This document shows positions 12,085-22,861 of a stretch of 39,365 nt of DNA, in pieces. A program made the position numbers and the translations under genes. The notes below the pieces were generated by a model, which was not told the DNA's origin, made no database searches, and was given only the letters and a program-made list of their open reading frames with translations. Position 1 is the stretch's first letter, and every line of letters begins with the position of its first letter. The stretch spans positions 1 through 39,365 of the forward strand of contig LSSL01000551.1 in assembly GCA_001953115.1 (NCBI GenBank), given 5' to 3'. The DNA comes from Smittium mucronatum. Taxonomy: Eukaryota; Kickxellomycota; Harpellomycetes; Harpellales; Legeriomycetaceae.

Positions 12085-12896
12085 CTCGGGTTTCCTTTAT
12101 TGAAATGTTTTTTTTTTGGTTAGTATAAATCGTTTATTTAATCTTTTGTTTAAAATATGTATCACTTAAAATCTTGAGTTCCCATCGCAATATTGAACAC
12201 TTGTTTGCATTTTATACTTGTAAATTTTGTAACGCTCCTTATGTAATTAGTCCCGTGTTTATCCTAACTGTTGAATTCTACTCAAAGTATATAAATCCAC
12301 GTTTTTGATCGTAAACAAATATCGCCATTTTGTATTTATTTATTCAAAAATTTAATGCAAAATATGGTATTTCAAATATTTACTGTATATGAGAATTTAT
12401 GCATTTACTAGATCCTCTAGTATACATTTTTCAATTATCTCCTCTTTTGGATTTGTTTTGATAAATAATGGCTATTCACTCTCTGCAACTGGCAATTTTG
12501 GATATTTTACAGTGGCTTTTTTATCTAAATATTCATAAAATGCTTATGCTACCTGGTTTAAAATATGCAGAAATAAAAAAAGGGCTTAAAAAACATCGCT
12601 ACTATATACACACATTATAAAATTACCCTTTCTGATCAATGTTCATCTCTGTATGTAGAGTACATTCTTGTTCAGGAGTGACATAAATCTTTTAATGTTA
12701 TACAAGGATACGTATAAAAAGATCTAAATAAGTACGTATTATCGTATGAGTCAAAGCCTTATTCAGTTAATAATACTCTGGAAAAAAAATTAAACAAATC
12801 CAAATACTTGCTAAAAAATTCTGTATAACTCATTTCTGGTTTTATTATTTATTTTCCCTCGGAAATTCCCCCAAATTGATTTTAGTATACTATTAA
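12085..12896. promoter_or_regulatory. Divergent intergenic region between two secreted-protein genes
   Basis: 812 bp of AT-rich DNA separate the two start codons. It must hold both promoters. A TATATAAA-like site lies at about 12288-12294, near the minus-strand gene. No repeat or further gene is seen. Confidence 0.45.
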
Positions 12897-14579
12897 ATGA
12901 TCTCGAAAATGGGAATTCGTTTTTATCTCTATCTATTTGCATCCTTATCAATGTCTTCTTCAGAGATTGTATTTCATAACAACCAATATCCCATATTACT
13001 ACCCAGCGAAATGGATGCATTGAATGGTGCGTCTAATCTTCTTCCATCACTATCTAACTCCTTACAAAATGAATTCGACGGCATTCCGCGGGATCAAATA
13101 TTAGAGGAAATACCCAATCCTCAAAATGATATTAAATCCCAAACTGATAAAATACGTGAGCTTCTTGAAAACTCCATCTTTGAAAATGATAAAGGTGATG
13201 AAATGAATAGCAGTGATAACCAAGACGATGAATGGGTGTACGATTTAGTTGAAGATGATGAAATAGAATATGAAAATGTTCAAGACGATGAATGGGTGCT
13301 CGGTTTAGCTGATGATGACGAAATGGGATATGAAAATGTTCAGGGCGATGAATGGATGTACAACTTAGCTGGAGATGATGATACTGAACATGGAAATCTT
13401 AAAGGTGACGAATGGGTGTACAACTTAGCTGGAGATGACGAAACTGAACATGGGAATATTCAAGGCGATGAATGGGTGCTAGGTTTAGCTGATGATGATG
13501 ATGATGAAATTGGTTACAAAAATATTCAAGATGATGAAGCCTTTTATGATGATAGCCAAGAATGTGAAGAAGAATATGAAAATGATAAAGTCGACCAAAA
13601 AATCTATGAAAATTTTCAAGATTGCGAAAATATGTGTGAAATTAATCAAGCTGATGAAATAGGATATGAAGATAGCAATGAAAGTGAAGAGATGTACGAT
13701 TTGACTGAAGATCCTGATTCTGATGGAATTGTTGTCAAAGTATCTCCCCAACAACTTTTATCTCTTCTTGACCATACAATTCCCAAAAAAAATGAGCATG
13801 ATTATTTGGATTTTCTTTCTCAAGATAAAAACGTACCTGACGATATGGATATTCTAAACTCAACACCTCTATATGAATACGATTTGGATTGCGATCAAGA
13901 AGATCAATATGATTGTGAACATGAACATGGCTTTGATGGTTATGATATGGATAAAAGTTCAGGGAACATTAACTACCGTGATGTAGACATTGAAAGCTTT
14001 AAAACACGACCGGATGTTGCTATTAGCCAGAGTCAAGCCGGTGGTATAAATTTTAACCAGTACAAAAACAGTTACTACTATTCTAATAATGATTTCCCTA
14101 TCCCAGAAAACGATTACCATAACAAAGGGCGTTATAAATATACTAGAAATAACTACTTGGATTTTGAAAATGAAATGTTGAAACACCATCAGGATTACCT
14201 TAATCAAAAAAGAAATAATCAAAGACATTACAGTAAAAATTATGGGCAATTTTATAATTTTAATAACTTTGAGAAAGAAAAAAATGAAAACCAAATTAAT
14301 GAACACGCGCTCAAAATCACTATCGATGTCTCTAACCCTAAACAAGTTAAACAAGATCTCGATAACAGCTCTGATGAAAATGTGTTAGAAGGATTTGCAA
14401 TAGAAAGCGTCCACAAACCCAGACCTGATATTATATACCGTCACCAAGAAAACTATAGAAGATACAACCACCAAGATTTTGAGGAAGCTTCTACTGGCTC
14501 TCGTAAGGGAAATGACGCTAGTTATTATTTATATAACCACGAGATACATTATCCAATTATCAATGCCAGAGTATTTTAG
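12897..14579 (+). CDS. Acidic repeat protein, probably secreted
   Basis: An intact 560-codon frame. A hydrophobic N-terminus (IRFYLYLFASLSM, residues 7-19) fits a signal peptide; Met5 is an alternative start. Residues 110-211 are five tandem repeats of 20-22 residues with the pattern [D/G]DEW(V/M)(Y/L)xLxxDDxxxxxN(V/I/L)Q, keeping the Trp at position 4 of each unit; more degenerate acidic units follow to about residue 280. The C-terminal half (about 350-560) changes character to Asn/Tyr/His/Arg-rich, with many Tyr and aromatic pairs and few hydrophobic clusters. Apart from the signal peptide no membrane span is seen, and I recognise no domain. The protein is probably disordered or a wall or extracellular component; that is inference. 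The length and the persistence of the frame through AT-rich sequence make coding very likely. Confidence 0.82.
   Translation: MISKMGIRFYLYLFASLSMSSSEIVFHNNQYPILLPSEMDALNGASNLLPSLSNSLQNEFDGIPRDQILEEIPNPQNDIKSQTDKIRELLENSIFENDKGDEMNSSDNQDDEWVYDLVEDDEIEYENVQDDEWVLGLADDDEMGYENVQGDEWMYNLAGDDDTEHGNLKGDEWVYNLAGDDETEHGNIQGDEWVLGLADDDDDEIGYKNIQDDEAFYDDSQECEEEYENDKVDQKIYENFQDCENMCEINQADEIGYEDSNESEEMYDLTEDPDSDGIVVKVSPQQLLSLLDHTIPKKNEHDYLDFLSQDKNVPDDMDILNSTPLYEYDLDCDQEDQYDCEHEHGFDGYDMDKSSGNINYRDVDIESFKTRPDVAISQSQAGGINFNQYKNSYYYSNNDFPIPENDYHNKGRYKYTRNNYLDFENEMLKHHQDYLNQKRNNQRHYSKNYGQFYNFNNFEKEKNENQINEHALKITIDVSNPKQVKQDLDNSSDENVLEGFAIESVHKPRPDIIYRHQENYRRYNHQDFEEASTGSRKGNDASYYLYNHEIHYPIINARVF
13224..13529 (+). 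repeat. Tandem array of five 60-66-bp coding repeats
   Basis: Five in-frame units encode the 20-22-residue acidic repeat. Units start at residues 110, 130, 150, 170 and 190; the last is longer by two Asp codons through a GAT run. Nearly identical blocks such as GACGAATGGGTG recur with 60-bp spacing, which implies recent duplication. Confidence 0.9.
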
Positions 14580-17018
14580 TTTCTTAAAACACGTTTATCA
14601 CTACCATTATTCATTCAATTACTAAATAATATATAATTTTCAAAAGCTGGTGATTTTTGATTTATTTATTTAAAAATATTCCTTTAATTTATACCACTTA
14701 AAATTAGTGATAAAATTTCCCATCGTCTCTAATAACCGATTTTATATCATATTTTAAATTATTTTTTTGAGATGCTCCGAAATTGACTAGGAAATATTTA
14801 CATATATCGAATGATCTTGATTCAAAAATTTTGGAAAAAATGCAACTATTGTCAAAAACAATTACTTCCTAGTATTATCTTTTTAGAATCACTCCTTAAC
14901 CATATACTACATCATTTTTATATCTGTTTACTGCACAAAATTTTCCTGATTGCAAAAAAATCGCTCTTAGATTTCTTTAAACGTAGCTAAATTTAAAAAA
15001 TTTGGCTGCCAACTTCAAAAAGTGTCTCATCAAGTACAGAATGGCCACTTGGGTAACATGGAGTACAAGATGGACAAAAAAAATTGTTGAAAATTGGAAA
15101 TATGAAACATCCATCACTATAATCAGCAGAAAAAAATAAAAACAATCGATTAAGAAATCACTATTGGACTGTGTTTTGAATAATTGACAGAAAAGAATAT
15201 ATGTAAATCTTTAACTGCTGTACCCATGCCTGAAAATTAGAAACAAGGACATCGGGAAAATGTAATTGGGACCTTCCGGACTATCTATTTAGCTGTCGAA
15301 TATGAAGTTTTGATAAAAATAATTTTAAAAAAATCGATCCATTTGCAAAACCGATGTGCATTAAAGTGTTGACAAAATATTATTAAATCTCTCTATATGG
15401 GATAGAAAACGTAATGAGACTATCGACTAGTTCAGACCAGCGCCAATCCTGCTTGATAAAAGAAAAAAATTTGGAATTTCAACTAACGCCGGTTGGCGAT
15501 AGTTGAAAAACCTCCAGTGTGGGTGGTTGGGGGGTCTAAGCATAATTTAATTCAACAAGTTGACACCGAAGATCTTAAATTTTTTCTAGAAAAGGTCATA
15601 TTCCTGATTGGAATAAGCATACCAATAAACTTAAGCTACAACTCCTGGACAATTTTCCAGTCTCCTAAAACCAATACCCCAAAGGAATGGAGCTGGTAGT
15701 GCAACAGAGGATATTTTTTCGAATTTTCATGGATTTTTTCGCTTTAATTTTTTCAAATTTTCTTTTATAAATTTTATTTGGATTTAAAATGGATTATCTA
15801 TAATAAAATTATTTGGTTTGATTTTTTCTAAACCCTTGATTAATTAATAGCTTTATCGGTGCTGTTATATTGGCAAAACACAGTTGGGTAATTTCGTTTG
15901 AAATTTTGTAGATCGTTTAAAAAAAATCGGTAGTTTTTGTATTGGTTTTCATTTGGTTTTAAAATAAATACTGATAAATTTGAAATAATAGTAATTATAA
16001 TAAAAGACTAAGTCTGGTTAATGAATACATTTAAAATGATATTTTCAAAAAACAATGAGCTCGAAGAAAAACGCTATTAAAAAATAGAAATAATATGCAA
16101 TCATTTTTTATATTGTTTTTAGTTATACTTTTTTTTCGGTTAATTTTATTATGATACAAAACCAATGAAAATATATACTAAAAAATCATCAAAAAATGAA
16201 AGGGGGTATTTCAAATTATATTAACCTGGGTAAAATAAAGTCTTATTTCAAACCACCGGTTTTGTGGCTGTGGAAAAAAGTTTTAATATACCAACGGAAA
16301 AATATATTCTCAATATTGCCGATCCCTGGTCACCTTTGTTTTGGGATTTTTTATTGGGTGAGATTTTAGTGTTGGGGAATTCATATATTTTAATAACTTA
16401 TTTTCAGTAAGGGCTTTTATAATTATCGACACTAACCCAGCTTCTAAAAGCGATGGTGATGGTTAGAGAGTTGTATATTGATTATTTATATCTGGACCTG
16501 ATTTTATTTCTTTTGATTAATCCCTATAGTATTAAAAAGGATAAAACCCCACAATAATAATAATATCCAAATTATAACATCTATTTTCACTAATACCGTT
16601 TTATCATTTATTCGTTGAGATATCGGAATACGGCAAGGTCCATGTGTACTAAGATCTGAGAGCGAAACTCTGCCAAAAAAATCTACAATTCTTTGAAACC
16701 AAGTGGCGCTTGGCTTTCTTAGAACCTTAGGCCAGTTATTTATACGGTCTTAAAAAAATTGTAAAACTCAATAAAATAAGATAAAACAAAACAAAACAAA
16801 ACAAAACAAAACAAAACAAAACAAAACAAAACAAAACAAAACAAAACAAAACAAAACAAAACAAAGACGGCAAGTAAAATAAAAACTTATTGGTTTATGT
16901 CCGAGTTTACTGGAAATGGATATATGTTCCATGATCTTCTTTAAACTCTTTATTTATTATTGATATCAACTCTGACTTAAAAAACTTTTCTTTGAGGGCT
17001 CCAATAGTAAAATTTACC
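14580..17018. other. AT-rich gene-free stretch
   Basis: No credible gene is seen. Two open stretches without a proper start, about 15487-15699 and about 16226-16408, have a protein-like composition (for example PPVWVVGGSKHN and ADPWSPLFWDFLLGE) and could be relics of mobile-element genes, but I cannot name them. Confidence 0.5.
16783..16865. repeat. (AAAAC)n microsatellite
   Basis: About 16 uninterrupted copies of AAAAC, flanked by related A-rich sequence on the left and ending at AAAGACGG on the right. The perfect array implies recent slippage. Confidence 0.97.
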
Positions 17019-17028
17019 TTTGTAAAAC

Positions 17029-17651
17029 TTTTTTTTTTGTGTCGCGGAATTTCATTTTAAGATAGCTTCATTGAAAAATATACTAAAAAAATATGAAAAA
17101 AAGAAAAAGGCGTATAGAATGGCTACTATCCTAACTAAAATATGCTCATCTGACAGACCGCCGGCTGTGTACCTACGGAGAAATGGTACAATCTATCAAC
17201 CGAAAGACTCCCCTTTGCATTTCTTCGAGTGTGTGTATGACTGAGGTTACATGCAGTCAAGAATTAAGCTCTTTGTAAACGAAAAACAGCTCATTGAAGC
17301 TACTGAGCTTAGTCAGAGCCTACTTCTAACAGGATTAATAAAATTAGGCTCCTACCCAAACTCGAGATTGATCCAGTGGCTTTCCTACAAATGGCTGTTA
17401 GACGCTGAAATCCGTCTGAATATCGAAGGCTAAACTTGTGAGCTAGATGATGTCATAGCTGCGCTAAAAGATCGGTTCCTCCTGTCTCGAGGTGGACCTT
17501 CTCTGGAATCTCTGTCGTCCGAATCGCTGTGCGCTATCTCCACTACTCCCAACTAAGAATAGTACAACGTTGCTTGAAATTTTAGTTTAGTTTATCCCGA
17601 AAAGTACAATAATAAGCCCCTAAATCGCGCCAATCATTTCACTCTTAGGAG
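17029..17651 (-). mobile_element. Full-length copy 1 of the 620-bp poly(A)-tailed retroposon
   Basis: Read on the minus strand, the element starts at CTCCTAAGAGTGAAAT (about 17651) and ends in a decayed AATAAA-like signal, a CCGCGACAC segment and an A-run (T-run on the plus strand at 17029-17038). It is flanked by imperfect direct repeats, TTTGTAAAAC (17019-17028) and TTTGTGAAAC (17652-17661), as target-primed insertion produces. It aligns over its whole length with the inverted copy at 22228-22861, with the same 5' end. No sense-strand protein is visible. The antisense strand has a 60-codon ATG frame (17251-17433). It is best read as a non-autonomous, SINE-like element. Confidence 0.82.
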
Positions 17652-20600
17652 TTTGTGAAACTTTTGATTTAAATTTATCCACTGGGGCAAATATATTTCT
17701 AGCTACATCCCTGAAACCGTCAATATGAGGAACTATTATCATATTGCGGTAATGAAATAGTTCATTATTTTCTATGGAAGTGATCCATTGAATCCTATAT
17801 AAAGTATCATTTCTTTTTTTGGATAAAAATTAGGCTTATATAGAAATATCATATTGAACGATTTATATCGAGCATGAAAATTGATAAGTGTGGGTATGTT
17901 TGAATGCCGCTCATGATCAAAAAATTTGATCTGGAAATACCTTTTTTAGCCACAATTTGTGATATAAGCACATGGCGCGAAAATGGTCAGCTTAATACCC
18001 ATTTTTTGGGATGAGGATCATTCTATAAAAAAATCATAAAAACAAAAAAAGATTAATACATTATATTATGAAGTGTTAATATAAATACAACATAAAAAGG
18101 ATGAATTTATTCGTGTATTTAAAATAAAAAATGAAACGATGTAGTTAGGAGCTTCCCAATGGTTTTTTGAAACTTGGGGTGGTGTAGCTATATATTAAAA
18201 GCTAGATGACTAAAATAAATTCTAAATTTTATATTAAAAATGGCCATATTCTAAATCCCTAAAAAGAAACTGTGTACTTATAAGGAATTTTCAGCAAAAC
18301 TGGCCTTCAAATAATTTTAGGAAAAAATTACTTTGTAATTAAATTTAGAGGTTGGATTTTTAACAAAAGCTTTAAAAAACCCCTCACTAGAAAAAAAATT
18401 ACAATAATCAAGATTCTTCGAAGATTTCATTTGGTTATTAAGACGAAATCGAAGAAATCGGCACTAAAAAAATTGATGATTTTTTGATAGTTTGATAGAC
18501 CAAGCTTATATTTTTTCTAATGAGTAAAAAAATTAAAGATTTTATAGCTAAAATAGAGAAGAAATTAAGAAGTTGTTTTTCTTCTGGTTAATTTAAACTT
18601 ATAAGGGTCTAAAGATATTTAAAAAAATTACTAAAACAAAAATATCCATACCAGATAAGATTTAGATGAAACCCAGGTGGTCATAAAAAATTATCGGAAC
18701 AATTTTAATAAAAAGGAAGGGGGGTAGTTAATTTAGATACATATGTTTATCCCAGGTTCTCGGATAAATACTATCTTATCTATCCTTGCAAAGTAATTTA
18801 TCCATCGATGCAAGAAATACACCCTATTGAACTTATAATACTATAAAAATATATAAAAACCACAAAAAACGATAAAATAGCCTAAGGAAGGCTACTAAAA
18901 TTAAATCTTAATGACATAGAAGAAGTTGTGCAAAAAAATTAAACCCATAAAATCCTCTGTCCGGAATTAGTGAGTTTAACTTAGATAAAAGTAGACTGAG
19001 AACCATAAAATTTCAAATTTAAATTGGTAATTTATTTAATATAAAACATATATAGGATCTAAAAAAAACAAAAAAAAGTCTAAAAACTCTAAATGTCAAA
19101 TTTATTCCTGAAAATTCATTTAAAAATAAAACCCACAATCTAATTTAAAACTTTATTTAAACTAACTTGTTCATATAGACTGTTAATAAATCCCGATGCC
19201 ATTAAATTAGGCACCAAATTTGACCTTCGAGACTATTGAGATGAAAATAGCTCATATTTTCGAACTTTAATATCCGCGGATTTAAACGTATACCTTATGA
19301 TCTTGATGTTATACTCAAATCAGTCCACCCAGATAGTTTGTTGCCCAATAAAAAATTTTAAAATTAAATACTTTTTTATGAAACATTTGTGTATAACAAA
19401 TAAATTTTAGTGTTGTAGTAGTTTATGGAGGATCTTTCCGCTCACTTTTCAATATAGCTAAACCCGAGCCATTAATAAGAGAATATTTATCGGCGATAGA
19501 ATGACTATTTAAGATTTTAAGCAGGAAAAGTATGTTAAAATGCTATTTTTAAATTTTTAATTGACGGTAACATATACACATATTTGAAAATTATCCTGGT
19601 GAATTATAAGATTACTTTTTTGAGTCATCCCAAAAATTAAAATTAAATATATATATTTGACTTTATTATTAATTCAAATATTAGAATTTATTTTATATGG
19701 TCAATGACTAAGCAGAAAAATTGCTGCGTCTACTAACACATTTTTCTAAATGTTTTAAAAAAGAGAAATTTAGCTAATTGATGATTATATATTAAAAACT
19801 GAACTTATATATCAAAACAAAATTGTGTATCGATTGATACTTTCGACATATAAAAAAACCCATAATAAGTATCGATAATTTTTGAAACCATTAAAAATCA
19901 TTTTCGTAAAAATCATTTTAATTAAATCTGATTTTATTTTAATTGTGTTAATTAATCGACATAAATATTCATGCTGTGTTTTAAGTTGATTAATTGGTAT
20001 AATTTATTATTATGATCCTTTATTTATAATACTATAGAAAATCGCAAGATTTTTTTTATAAATTACTATAATATTATTATCGTTATCACTAAATTCTTCT
20101 CTTTATTGAAGGCAACATACCGGGCAGAAATATTATTTATCATTGTCTTCATTTAAAAAAATAATTAGATAGCTATTTTGTTTGAAAAAATGATTCCATA
20201 AACCAAATAATGCGAAATTATCTTGTTTTTGAGGCTTTCGCAGCCGATTTGGTAATTTAACCGTTTTCAATGTCGCAGATCTACAACATGGGGATTAAGT
20301 GCACATTTATACGAGCAGCTCAGAATTTTTTTCTTAAAAAAAATCAAGAAATTGATAATATTGGAATATCTATGACTGGATATTTTTATATAACTATCTG
20401 ATGGATGAAGAGAAGAGATTTGCTTTTATAAATTCCCAAATTTTATGAAAGTGAGCTGCAATCATCCTCTAATTAACAACCCAACACCTTAATGATTGAA
20501 AAGTGACACTCGAACATATCCGTAATACAATTTCTTCTTGTGTACGAAACTCAAATGACGGGTCTCCTTTGTTGAAGATTTTTTAAATCAGAATCTGAGC

Positions 20601-21264
20601 TGATTTTAAGCTACCAGAAATTAAATCTTTTCACGACCAAATTCGAAAAAAATTAAATCCCTATTGGAATACAGTAAAATTTATTTCGCAAAAAGTAAAA
20701 ATTTATTGAATAAAATTCCAATCAATTACAAAAAAAGTAAAAATGAATTTAAAAAATATAAGTATAATTTAGGGAGGGGGAAAAAAGTACTAAAAGGCAT
20801 TCGTTTGGTTTAATTATAACATAGTAACCATAATATTATTAAGTTATTTAATAAAGATTGACTCTGATTTCCGGATATGCGTGCTTCTATTTATTTAAAA
20901 TATCTACTCAAATTTTTTCGAGATAATTTTTATATTATTTTTGAAATCGTGGAATATCAAAATACTTCACTTGAATGCTATTATCAATTGTGCTATTTAG
21001 TGACATTTCCGATTGATTTTCACTTAAATTTAAACAATTTAGATAAGAATATTTATCTTTTATTAATTTTGTCACAATTATCGTTTTAGAAAATAATGGG
21101 GCTTTTTGGGAAATGATTTGCCTATTGAAAGGAAAAATCTTTTTTTTTTACTAGCTATTTTAGCCTTCAATATACTACTTAAAGGATATAAATAAGCTTA
21201 GAAATTTTTCTCTTTTTTTCGAAGCATTCAAAATCCTTCTTGGAATATTTAGCTTAAATCAAAT
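17652..21264. other. AT-rich stretch between copy 1 and the transposase relic
   Basis: About 3.6 kb of very AT-rich sequence. No gene is seen, apart from short accidental frames. It lies inside the 4.6-kb interval bounded by the two inverted retroposon copies. Confidence 0.55.
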
Positions 21265-22195
21265 ATGGATCTATCTTATGATAATAATTCTCTAAATGGA
21301 ACTGTAATGGTCTGATACAAAAAACTATCCTACTATGATATAGAGGCCGTTGCTAAATCACTGAAAGTGTATTTGAATACTCCAATTTATTAATTGCTCA
21401 TAAAATATCAAATTATGCTGTATATTTTTAGATAAAATTTGGATATATCAACTATAAAAATAGGAAAAAAAATATTTAGAGGCCGCAAAAATACTTAATA
21501 ATCATTCGGAATTTTCGGTCAAAAAAATTGTAGAAAATCTGATTTACTCGCTATAAAGAGCTAAAAGATTCTTTAAAAATGGAATTTTATTTGCTATTCT
21601 CACAGCAGGAAATCATCAGGCATCTAGATCTTAAAAAAATTGAGGTTAAAGTAATGCATATGGATACATCCCAAGTTAGCTCTTTTGAACTTAAATCAAG
21701 CATAAATTTTACATAAAAAATTTAAACAGTATTCTATTCCAGGAAAGCTCTTCCTAATATCCGATGTAAGTGATTTGAATATATTTTTGAGGATATTTAG
21801 TGGAAGTTCGAAAAAATATCAGAAAGCTATGATAAAGCTACTAAAAATTGAAGGACCAAATGCCCATATGATAGCTGGGATTTCAACTCTTGGTATTTTG
21901 CATTTTAAAAACAAAATGAATAGCTATATATTAGATAATTGTGATGGATGGGTTAAGTGAATGATAGATGAAGCGATTGGAATTGGTGTATCATTATCAG
22001 AATCTTTATCATATTCGATCATGAAACTTGTTAAAATGATATTCTGGATGCAATCTCTGTTTATGGTTGGATAAATTCTATTTTATCAAAGAACATTATC
22101 CTATGCTTGATCCAATAGAGTCCATGGAGTGTAATCAAATCTATTATTAAGAAAAAAAGAGTTTGATGATTCCAGAAAAATTAATAATTGAGATC
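21265..22195 (+). pseudogene. Decayed Tc1/mariner (IS630-type) transposase
   Basis: Pieces of one transposase occur in order, separated by stops and frameshifts. At 21265 there is an ATG followed by MDLSYD and, after a stop, YKKLSYYDIEAVAKSL, which resembles the N-terminal helix-turn-helix of these enzymes. From about 21720 to 21960 one open stretch of about 80 codons reads LFLISDVSDLNIFLR, SGSSKK, then GPNAHMIAGISTLGI; this has the form of the first catalytic Asp motif (normally near FIDESGFN) and the next beta strands. At about 22090-22150 YPMLDPIES and, one frame on, SVIKSIIKKK form the typical YSPMLNPIE...WSVIK block carrying the third acidic residue. The second Asp block is not legible. 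I see no terminal inverted repeats. The call rests on remembered family motifs, not on a search. Confidence 0.6.
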
Positions 22196-22227
22196 CCAAT
22201 GAATAATATACACAAGTTGAGTGGGTG

Positions 22228-22861
22228 CCCCTAAGAGTGAAATACCTTGCCATGGTTTAGGGGCTTAATAGTGTAATTTTCAAAGTACACTAGACCAAAA
22301 TTTCACACAGCGTTGTTGTATTCTTGGTTGGGAATAGTGGGGACAGCGCATAGCGATTCGGATGACAGCGATTCCAGAGGAGGACCATCTAGAAACAGGA
22401 GGAACCGATCGTTTAGCACAGCTGAGACATAGTCTAGTGCACAAGTCCAGCGCTCGACAGTCAGACGGATCTCAGCGTCTAACAGCTATTTGTAAGAGAG
22501 CCATGTCGATCAAACCCACGTTTGGGTAGGAGCCTAATTTTATTAATCCTGTTAGAATTAGGCTCTGACTAGGAGCTCAGTAGATTCAATGAACTATTGT
22601 TCGTTGACAAAGAGCTTAATTCTTGACTGCACGTAACCTCAGCCATCCAGCCTAATTGAAGCAATGCCAGGGGGGGGGGGGTCTTTCGGTTGGTAGATTG
22701 AACCCTTTTCCCGTAGGTACGCAGCCGGTAGTCCGGTAGAGGGGCTTATTGTAGTTAGGATAATAGCCTTTTTTATACTACTTTTTCTTTTTTTCATATT
22801 TTTTTAGTATATTTTTTAATGACGTTATCTTACAATAAAATTCCGTGATACAAAAAAAAAA
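22228..22861 (+). mobile_element. Full-length copy 2 of the 620-bp poly(A)-tailed retroposon
   Basis: It runs from CCCCTAAGAGTGAAAT to ACAATAAAATTCCGTGATAC followed by about ten A. It starts about 30 bp after the transposase relic. It shares both ends and most internal blocks with copy 1, in inverted orientation, which shows that the element has defined termini. A run of 12 G at 22670-22681 corresponds to C10 in copy 3. The first 36 nt form a stem CCCCTAA/TTAGGGG. I could not recognise a clear target-site duplication. AATAAA before the A-run is a polyadenylation signal, so the source RNA was probably a Pol II transcript. Confidence 0.82.

Noticed and set aside
13485..14354. Two long minus-strand frames (89 and 131 codons), hydrophobic.
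   Set aside because: They are antisense shadows of the acidic repeat gene; the Ile/Phe richness comes from reverse-complemented Asp/Glu/Asn/Lys codons.
15487..15699. Protein-like open frame (PPVWVVGGSKHN...WTIFQSPKTN).
   Set aside because: It has no ATG near its beginning, and I could not place it in any family; kept only as a possible relic in the description of the stretch.
22227..22263. TTAGGGG/CCCCTAA sequence read as telomeric repeat.
   Set aside because: It occurs as one hairpin per retroposon copy and not as a tandem array.
22329..22364. A-box/B-box-like Pol III promoter in retroposon copy 2 (TGGGAATAGTGG and GATTCGGATG).
   Set aside because: Both boxes have mismatches and the gap of about 14 nt is far shorter than in tRNA-derived elements; AATAAA before the A-tail also favours a Pol II transcript.
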